Shown: piece after piece, positions 58,500-64,000 of the stretch
How the letters are laid out: each line of letters begins with the position of its first letter
Position numbering within the stretch: the stretch's first letter is position 1
NCBI GenBank assembly: GCA_016868255.1
Contig: VGHN01000002.1
Location: forward strand, 62,001 to 126,000
From: Betaproteobacteria bacterium
GTDB lineage: Bacteria; Pseudomonadota; Gammaproteobacteria; Burkholderiales; Burkholderiaceae_A
Direction: 5' to 3'
DNA: 64,000 nucleotides
Program-made: the position numbers and the translations under genes
The notes under the pieces: generated by a model
What the model was told of the DNA's origin: nothing
What the model saw: the letters and a program-made list of their open reading frames with translations, nothing else
Database searches by the model: none

Positions 58500-58967
58500 A
58501 TGCCTCGGGTTCGTGTTCAAACCGAAGACTTCAATGTCGGTGAGGAGCTCGAACATCTTCGCCGAGACGCATCCGGTGCCTGGGATACCCGCGTTGGTGC
58601 GGTGGCCAGCTTCATTGGAACCGTGCGAGACATGAACGAGGGCTCCTCTGTGTCCGGCCTGACCTTGGAGCACTATCCGGGAATGACTGAGTCGAGCATC
58701 GAGGCGATCATCGATCAGGCGGAGTCTCGTTGGCCCTTGTATTCCGTTCGGGTCTTGCACCGAGTGGGCCCAATGTTGCCGGCGGACCAAATCGTTTTCG
58801 TGGGCGTTAGCAGTGCCCACCGCGAGGCCGCCCTTGAGGCCTGTGCGTTCATCATGGATTACTTGAAGACTCAGGCGCCTTTCTGGAAGAAGGAGGCCAC
58901 GCCCGAGGGCCATCGTTGGGTTGATGCCCGCGTCAGCGATGAGCAGGCACTGCAGAAGTGGACTTGA
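58500..58967 (+). CDS. moaE: Molybdopterin synthase large subunit MoaE
   Basis: MoaE of 155 residues. It has GAVASFIGTVRD near 33, LEHYPGMTES near 56, and the active-site lysine region LKTQAPFWKKE near 126. It forms molybdopterin synthase with MoaD. Its stop codon lies inside the -35 element of the predicted sigma32 promoter of clpB. Confidence 0.95.
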   Translation: MPRVRVQTEDFNVGEELEHLRRDASGAWDTRVGAVASFIGTVRDMNEGSSVSGLTLEHYPGMTESSIEAIIDQAESRWPLYSVRVLHRVGPMLPADQIVFVGVSSAHREAALEACAFIMDYLKTQAPFWKKEATPEGHRWVDARVSDEQALQKWT

Positions 58968-58991
58968 AAAACCACGGAGTCATCTCCATCT
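58963..58991 (+). promoter_or_regulatory. clpB: Heat-shock (sigma32) promoter of clpB
   Basis: CTTGAAA (58963-58969), a 14-bp spacer, then CTCCATCT, matching the sigma32 consensus CTTGAAA-N11-15-CCCCATNT at 14 of its specified positions (one mismatch). The -35 overlaps the moaE stop codon. It precedes the clpB ATG by 53 bp. Confidence 0.75.
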
Positions 58992-59044
58992 AATGGTTAA
59001 TCCCGGTCTTTTCGTGAGACCGAACACCATTGAAGGAATGAGAG

Positions 59045-61645
59045 ATGCGCCTCGATAAAATGACCACGGCCTTTCAACAGGCCATTTCGGAAGCCCAGAG
59101 CCTTGCGTTGGGCAACGACAACCCGGCCATCGAGCCGGCCCATCTGCTTCTTGCTCTTCTTGAGCAGGCCGAGGGGTCGAGTCGATCCCTGCTCTCCCGC
59201 GCGGGTGGCAATGTCTCGAAGCTCCAGGCAGAGGCGCGGCAGGCGCTTGATCGTCTGCCCAGGGTCTCGAGCCCCAATGGGCAGATCACTCTCGGCTCTG
59301 AGCTGAGTCGGCTACTCAACCTCACCGACCGGGAGGGGCAGAAGCGTGGCGATCAGTTCATTGCCAGCGAGCTTTTTCTTTTGGTCTTGAGTGACGACAA
59401 GTCGGATGCAGGCCGCCTGCTCAGAGAGTCCGGCGTGAGCCGCCGCAATCTCGAGTTGGCGATTGATGCGGTCAGAGGCGGTGCATCGGTGGACACGGCC
59501 GAGGCCGAGGGACAGCGGGAGTCGCTCAAGAAATTCACGGTCGATCTCACAGAGCGAGCCTCAAAGGGTCGACTTGATCCGGTGATCGGTCGCGATGACG
59601 AGATTCGCCGATGCATACAGATTCTTCAGCGCCGAACCAAGAACAATCCTGTGCTCATTGGTGAACCCGGTGTTGGCAAAACAGCCATCGTCGAAGGGCT
59701 GGCCCAGCGAATCGTGAATGGTGAAGTCCCCGAGGGCCTTAAAGGCAAACGCGTTCTGACCCTTGATATGGCTGCACTTCTTGCCGGTGCGAAGTTTCGC
59801 GGTGAGTTCGAGGAGCGGCTCAAGGCGGTTCTTAAGGACATTGCGGCCATGGCCGAGCAAGACAGCGCCGGCCACCCCATTGTCTTCATCGATGAGATTC
59901 ACACCATGGTGGGGGCGGGCAAGGCCGAGGGTGCCATGGATGCGGGCAATATGCTCAAGCCGGCACTGTCTCGTGGCGAGCTCCATTGCATTGGGGCGAC
60001 CACGCTGGATGAATACCGCAAGTACATCGAGAAAGACGCGGCACTCGAGCGCCGCTTTCAAAAGGTTCTGGTGGGCGAGCCCAGCGTGGAGGCAACCATA
60101 GCAATACTGCGCGGGCTGCAGGAGCGCTACGAGCTCCATCACGGGGTCGACATCACCGACCCGGCCATTGTTGCGGCGGCCGAGCTCTCCCATCGCTACA
60201 TCACCGACCGATTCCTGCCGGACAAGGCCATCGATCTAATCGATGAGGCGGCGAGTCGCATCAAGATGGAGATCGATTCGAAGCCCGAGGCGATGGACAA
60301 GCTCGATCGACGTCTGATCCAACTAAAAATCGAGCGTGAGGCCGTGCGCAAGGAGAAGGATGAGGCCTCGAAGAAGCGGTTTGATCTCATTGAGCAAGAG
60401 ATCGATCGGCTCGAACGTGAACTCGCCGATCTCGAAGAGATCTGGCGATCCGAGAAGGCGGCCGTTCAGGGGTCACAACACATCAAAGAGGAGATCGAGC
60501 GCCTTCGGCTCGAAATCGAGCAGCACACAAGAAAGGGCGATTGGCAGAAGGTCTCGGAGCTTCAGTACGGCCGACTGCCTGGGCTCGAGGCTCGGCTGAA
60601 GGCGGCCGACTCCGGTGCGTCCGATCAGGGGCGGCCACGACTCCTCAGAACCCAGGTGGGAGCGGAGGAGATTGCAGAGGTGGTCTCCCGTGCAACCGGT
60701 ATTCCGGTCTCCAAAATGATGCAGGGTGAGCGGGAGAAATTGTTGCAGATGGAGGCCCATCTGCATGGACGCGTCGTGGGGCAAGACGAGGCCGTGACAC
60801 TCGTGGCAGATGCCATTCGGCGTTCGCGGGCCGGACTCTCAGACCCGAACCGTCCCTATGGCTCCTTTCTTTTCCTTGGGCCCACGGGGGTTGGCAAGAC
60901 CGAGCTCTGTAAGGCCCTGGCCCAGTTTCTCTTTGACTCCGAGGAGCAGTTGGTGCGCATCGACATGAGTGAGTTCATGGAGAAGCACTCGGTCTCGAGG
61001 CTCATTGGTGCGCCTCCGGGCTACGTGGGCTACGAAGAGGGCGGCACACTGACCGAGGCGGTTCGTCGCAAGCCCTACAGCGTTATCCTTCTCGACGAGG
61101 TGGAGAAGGCCCACCCCGATGTCTTCAACGTCCTCCTCCAGGTCTTGGATGATGGGCGCCTCACCGACGGGCAGGGCAGGACAGTCGACTTTAGAAACAC
61201 AGTGGTGGTGATGACCTCCAACCTCGGATCGCCCGAAATCCAGCGCTTGAGCGGAGAGCCCACAGAAGTCGTCAAGGCCGCCGTCATGGCCGAGGTCAAG
61301 CAGCATTTCCGGCCGGAGTTCATTAATCGAATCGATGAGATCGTTGTTTTCCATGGCCTTGATCAGGCCCACGTCCGAAGCATCGCGCGGATCCAGCTCG
61401 AGCGATTGGGTGCCCGATTGGCCGAACGAGACCTTCGTCTGGTCGTGTCCGAAGAGGCCCTCGATGAGGTGGCCAAGGTCGGCTTTGATCCACTCTACGG
61501 CGCGCGGCCACTCAAGCGGGCGATTCAATCTCAGATTGAGAATCCTGTGGCTCGCTTGATACTCGAGGGTCGCTTTGCGCCGAACGACGTGGTGCCGGTC
61601 GACCTGAAGGACGGTCAACTGTCCTTCGAACGGGTGGTCCACTAG
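59045..61645 (+). CDS. clpB: Disaggregase chaperone ClpB
   Basis: Hsp100 ATPase of 866 residues that rescues aggregated protein with DnaK. It has an N-terminal repeat domain (1-150), NBD1 with [15 protein letters not shown] near 205, a coiled-coil middle domain (about 410-530), and NBD2 with [15 protein letters not shown] near 610. The middle domain separates it from ClpA/ClpC. A sigma32-like promoter lies directly upstream. Confidence 0.97.
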   Translation: MRLDKMTTAFQQAISEAQSLALGNDNPAIEPAHLLLALLEQAEGSSRSLLSRAGGNVSKLQAEARQALDRLPRVSSPNGQITLGSELSRLLNLTDREGQKRGDQFIASELFLLVLSDDKSDAGRLLRESGVSRRNLELAIDAVRGGASVDTAEAEGQRESLKKFTVDLTERASKGRLDPVIGRDDEIRRCIQILQRRTKNNPVLIGEPGVGKTAIVEGLAQRIVNGEVPEGLKGKRVLTLDMAALLAGAKFRGEFEERLKAVLKDIAAMAEQDSAGHPIVFIDEIHTMVGAGKAEGAMDAGNMLKPALSRGELHCIGATTLDEYRKYIEKDAALERRFQKVLVGEPSVEATIAILRGLQERYELHHGVDITDPAIVAAAELSHRYITDRFLPDKAIDLIDEAASRIKMEIDSKPEAMDKLDRRLIQLKIEREAVRKEKDEASKKRFDLIEQEIDRLERELADLEEIWRSEKAAVQGSQHIKEEIERLRLEIEQHTRKGDWQKVSELQYGRLPGLEARLKAADSGASDQGRPRLLRTQVGAEEIAEVVSRATGIPVSKMMQGEREKLLQMEAHLHGRVVGQDEAVTLVADAIRRSRAGLSDPNRPYGSFLFLGPTGVGKTELCKALAQFLFDSEEQLVRIDMSEFMEKHSVSRLIGAPPGYVGYEEGGTLTEAVRRKPYSVILLDEVEKAHPDVFNVLLQVLDDGRLTDGQGRTVDFRNTVVVMTSNLGSPEIQRLSGEPTEVVKAAVMAEVKQHFRPEFINRIDEIVVFHGLDQAHVRSIARIQLERLGARLAERDLRLVVSEEALDEVAKVGFDPLYGARPLKRAIQSQIENPVARLILEGRFAPNDVVPVDLKDGQLSFERVVH

Positions 61646-61658
61646 TGGCGGCAAGGCA

Positions 61659-62126
61659 GTGAGCGGCGCCTCGCATGGGGCGGTGGCAGCGCCCCCGTTG
61701 GCCGATGCGACTGTCTGGCGCCGGTTCATGGGGATGGTCTATGAGTCCATCCTTCTGGTCGGACCCGTGCTGGTCTATGGGTTTGTTTACGCCGTGCTGA
61801 CGGGTCAGACCGACGATTCGCCCGAGGAGGCGAGCGCCAAGCGCCTCGGACTTCAGTTGTCTGTTTACGCGCTCTGCCTCTTCTATTTTGCCTGGGGATG
61901 GAGCCGAGGCCGAGTCACGCTCCCCATGCAGACGCTCGCGCTTCGCGTGGTCGACGCCCAGACGGGTGGCGGCCTGAGCCGCTCTCAAGCCTTGCTGCGG
62001 GCCGCCGTTGGAAGCCTCTCCCTCGTCACCGGCCTCTGGCTAATTTTTGGCCTACTGCGATCCGATCGTCAGAGTTTCCACGACTGGATTGCGGGAACGC
62101 GACTGGTGCACACTCCCCGAAGCTGA
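61659..62126 (+). CDS. RDD-family membrane protein
   Basis: A 155-residue integral membrane protein with the RDD signature: WRRFMG near 21, an Asp/Glu-containing first loop, and FHDWIAGTRLV near 140. Three hydrophobic segments are visible (about 28-48, 68-86, 113-135). Function unknown; some relatives are ion antiporters. GTG at 61659 has AAGG upstream and is the best start. It lies 13 bp after clpB. Confidence 0.85.
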   Translation: MSGASHGAVAAPPLADATVWRRFMGMVYESILLVGPVLVYGFVYAVLTGQTDDSPEEASAKRLGLQLSVYALCLFYFAWGWSRGRVTLPMQTLALRVVDAQTGGGLSRSQALLRAAVGSLSLVTGLWLIFGLLRSDRQSFHDWIAGTRLVHTPRS

Positions 62127-62145
62127 GCAAAAACTCAGGCGAGAT

Positions 62146-62175
62146 TTGACCACTCAGGTCTAAGACCTCTATCAT
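62146..62175 (+). promoter_or_regulatory. Promoter with embedded palindrome before ilvB
   Basis: TTGACC, an 18-bp spacer and TATCAT, a fair sigma70 promoter. Between the two boxes lies a perfect 13-bp palindrome (AGGTCT-A-AGACCT, 62156-62168), well placed for a repressor. The 155-nt stretch from the predicted start (near 62182) to ilvB holds no gene I can support; a 19-codon frame (62259-62318) ends 11 bp before the ilvB ATG but is not rich in Ile, Leu or Val codons. Confidence 0.55.
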
Positions 62176-62329
62176 TCTCTGCTTGCCGATTGAAGCGTCG
62201 AGGAAGGGCCCACAAGGCTTGCTTGCTCGCCGATCCATCAGCTCCAAGGCCCTGCTTAATGTCTGCGTCTTCCGCGCTCGGAGGGCGCCGGCGGGTGGGG
62301 ATCGCTAGAACTGTTTAGGACCGAACAAC

Positions 62330-64000
62330 ATGGAAATGACTGGCGCAGAGATACTCGTGCGCTGCCTTCAGGAAGAGAAGGTGGAGCACCTATTTGGCTA
62401 CCCTGGTGGGGCCGTTCTCTATATCTACGACGAGATATTCAAGCAGGACAAGGTCAAGCACATCCTTGTGCGACATGAGCAGGCGGCTGTTCATGCGGCC
62501 GATGCCTATTCCCGAAGCAGCCTCAAGACCGGGGTCTGCATTGTCACCAGTGGTCCGGGACTCACCAATGCCGTCACAGGCATCGCGACTGCCTATATGG
62601 ACTCAATCCCAATGGTGATTGTCTCCGGGCAGGTGCCCACCCACGCCATTGGTTTGGACGCCTTTCAAGAGTGCGACACGGTGGGCATCACGCGCCCTTG
62701 TGTGAAACACAACTTCCTGGTGAAAGATGTGAAGGACTTGGCTGCAACCATGAAGAAGGCCTTTCACATTGCCCAGACCGGTCGTCCCGGCCCGGTGTTG
62801 GTCGATGTCCCCAAGGACGTGACGCGCGACCGGTGCAAGTTTGAGTACCCCAAAGAGATTGCCTTGCGCTCATACAACCCTGTTGTGAAGGGGCACCTGG
62901 GACAAATTAAGAAGGCGGCCCAGATGATCTTGGCCGCCGAGCGCCCCATGGTCTACGCCGGCGGCGGAGTGATTCTCTCGAATGCGTCTGCCGAGCTGAC
63001 GGAGTTGGTGGACATGCTGGGCGCACCTTGCACCAACACCTTGATGGGCCTGGGCGCTTACAAGGCATCGGACAAGAAATTTTTGGGCATGCCGGGTATG
63101 CACGGCACCTATGAGTGCAACATGGCCATGCAGCACTGCGACGTGCTCATTGCCGTTGGGGCGCGATTCGATGATCGCGTGATTGGCAATCCCAAGCACT
63201 TTGCCCAGAACCCCCGAAAGATTGTTCACATTGACATCGATCCATCGGTGATCTCAAAGCGCGTGAAGGTCGACCTACCGATCGTGGGCGATGTCAGAGA
63301 GGTGCTGCGGGATTTGATCGGGCAGCTCAAGGAGCTTCGGTCAGGAAAGGGCGCCGATCCGGCGGCTTACAAGCCGTGGTGGGAGCAGGTTGAGCAGTGG
63401 CGAAGCCTCAACTGCCTGGACTATACAACCAGCAACGAGCTGATCAAGCCTCAGTCTGTTGTCGAAGCCCTCTGGCGCATTACCAAGGGAGCTGCGTTTG
63501 TCACCTCCGACGTGGGACAACACCAGATGTGGGCGGCCCAGTATTACCGGTTCGATAAGCCGCGCCGCTGGATTAATTCCGGTGGCCTGGGCACCATGGG
63601 TGTGGGGCTGCCCTATGCGATGGGGGTCAAGTTTGCGCACCCCGATGCCGAGGTGGTCTGTATCACGGGCGAGGCCTCGATTCAGATGAATATTCAGGAG
63701 CTCTCTACCTGCCAGCAATACCGACTCCCCGTGAAGATAGTCAACCTCAACAACCGCTATTTGGGGATGGTTCGCCAGTGGCAGGAGATTGAGTACGGCA
63801 GCCGCTACTCTGAGTCGTACATGGATTCCCTTCCCGATTTCGTCAAGCTCGCCGAGTCCTATGGGCACGTCGGGATGCGAATCGACAAGCCCGCCGATGT
63901 CGAGCCAGCGCTTAAAGAGGCCCTGGCCATGAAAGACCGGCTGGTGTTTCTCGATTTCATTACCGACCAGACAGAGAATGTCTGGCCCATGGTGCAGACG
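62330..64000 (+). CDS. ilvB: Acetolactate synthase 3 large subunit (3' truncated by window edge)
   Basis: ThDP-dependent acetolactate synthase large subunit, first step of valine, leucine and isoleucine synthesis; 557 codons are visible and the frame runs off the window. It has the N-terminal HLFGYPGGAVL with the catalytic Glu in RHEQAAVHAADAYSR, GARFDDRV, and the C-terminal NNRYLGMVRQWQE. The ThDP/Mg motif reads GEAS (63668-63679) where GDG or GEG is usual. ATG at 62330 follows AGGA; ATG at 62336 is possible. IlvI is the E. coli-type name. Confidence 0.95.
   Translation, partial: MEMTGAEILVRCLQEEKVEHLFGYPGGAVLYIYDEIFKQDKVKHILVRHEQAAVHAADAYSRSSLKTGVCIVTSGPGLTNAVTGIATAYMDSIPMVIVSGQVPTHAIGLDAFQECDTVGITRPCVKHNFLVKDVKDLAATMKKAFHIAQTGRPGPVLVDVPKDVTRDRCKFEYPKEIALRSYNPVVKGHLGQIKKAAQMILAAERPMVYAGGGVILSNASAELTELVDMLGAPCTNTLMGLGAYKASDKKFLGMPGMHGTYECNMAMQHCDVLIAVGARFDDRVIGNPKHFAQNPRKIVHIDIDPSVISKRVKVDLPIVGDVREVLRDLIGQLKELRSGKGADPAAYKPWWEQVEQWRSLNCLDYTTSNELIKPQSVVEALWRITKGAAFVTSDVGQHQMWAAQYYRFDKPRRWINSGGLGTMGVGLPYAMGVKFAHPDAEVVCITGEASIQMNIQELSTCQQYRLPVKIVNLNNRYLGMVRQWQEIEYGSRYSESYMDSLPDFVKLAESYGHVGMRIDKPADVEPALKEALAMKDRLVFLDFITDQTENVWPMVQT

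Noticed and set aside
62259..62318. 19-codon leader peptide before ilvB
   Set aside because: It has a possible AAGG site but only one Leu, one Ile and two Val codons, not clustered, and no clear terminator/antiterminator pair follows.

Overview
The window is chromosomal DNA from a betaproteobacterium, most likely of the order Burkholderiales. It is dense in coding sequence and almost entirely housekeeping. The assignment rests on gene order: lolC-lolD/tatD-comEC, scpB-rluB-rimP-nusA-infB-rbfA-truB-typA, yicC-gmk-rpoZ-spoT, glnA-glnL-glnG, and alaC-hom-thrC-moeA-moaD-moaE-clpB followed by an RDD protein and ilvB are, from general knowledge, typical of that order. No prophage, IS element, CRISPR array, toxin island or secretion locus is visible. 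Both ends cut a gene: hscA at the left and ilvB at the right.

Left third (1-22.7 kb): the end of an isc operon (hscA-fdx, with no iscX) meets a leftward operon of an RpfE-type gene, recJ, prfB (with its programmed +1 frameshift) and lysS. Lipoprotein sorting (lolC, lolD), a DUF2062 membrane protein, tatD and the DNA-uptake channel gene comEC follow. Next come a 3-hydroxybutyrate dehydrogenase facing an alpha/beta hydrolase, a RidA protein, and an iron-binding periplasmic protein divergent from a HbpS/GlcG-like gene with a Fur-like box between them. Class I fumarase, acetyl-CoA synthetase, tRNA-Ser(GGA), scpB and rluB complete this part.

Middle (22.7-45 kb): the rimP-nusA-infB-rbfA-truB-typA operon is preceded by a sigma70-like promoter and a terminator hairpin that looks like a leader attenuator. 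Then an aminotransferase, mogA, pmbA, the leftward yicC-gmk-rpoZ-spoT operon, and the rightward rph-rdgB-hemW run. The glnA-glnL-glnG locus has a readable nitrogen-control region: two NtrC-like sites, a sigma54 promoter, and a terminator after glnA. A decayed fragment of a TauE/SafE-like membrane protein lies between glnG and xth.

Right third (45-64 kb): a leftward chain folD-prlC-queC-xth is joined by three 4-bp ATGA overlaps. It is followed by tRNA-Ala(GGC) and tRNA-Glu(TTC), a SHOCT-type lipoprotein, a PIN-PhoH ATPase, a Bcp peroxiredoxin with a DUF498 protein, and the rightward alaC-hom-thrC-moeA-moaD-moaE series. clpB has a sigma32-like promoter overlapping the end of moaE. An RDD protein and the start of ilvB end the window.

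I did not find a convincing unknown multi-gene system. The most useful leads are regulatory (rimP leader, Fur-like box, ilvB promoter palindrome, glnA control region), a tandem repeat in comEC, and local gene loss or decay.
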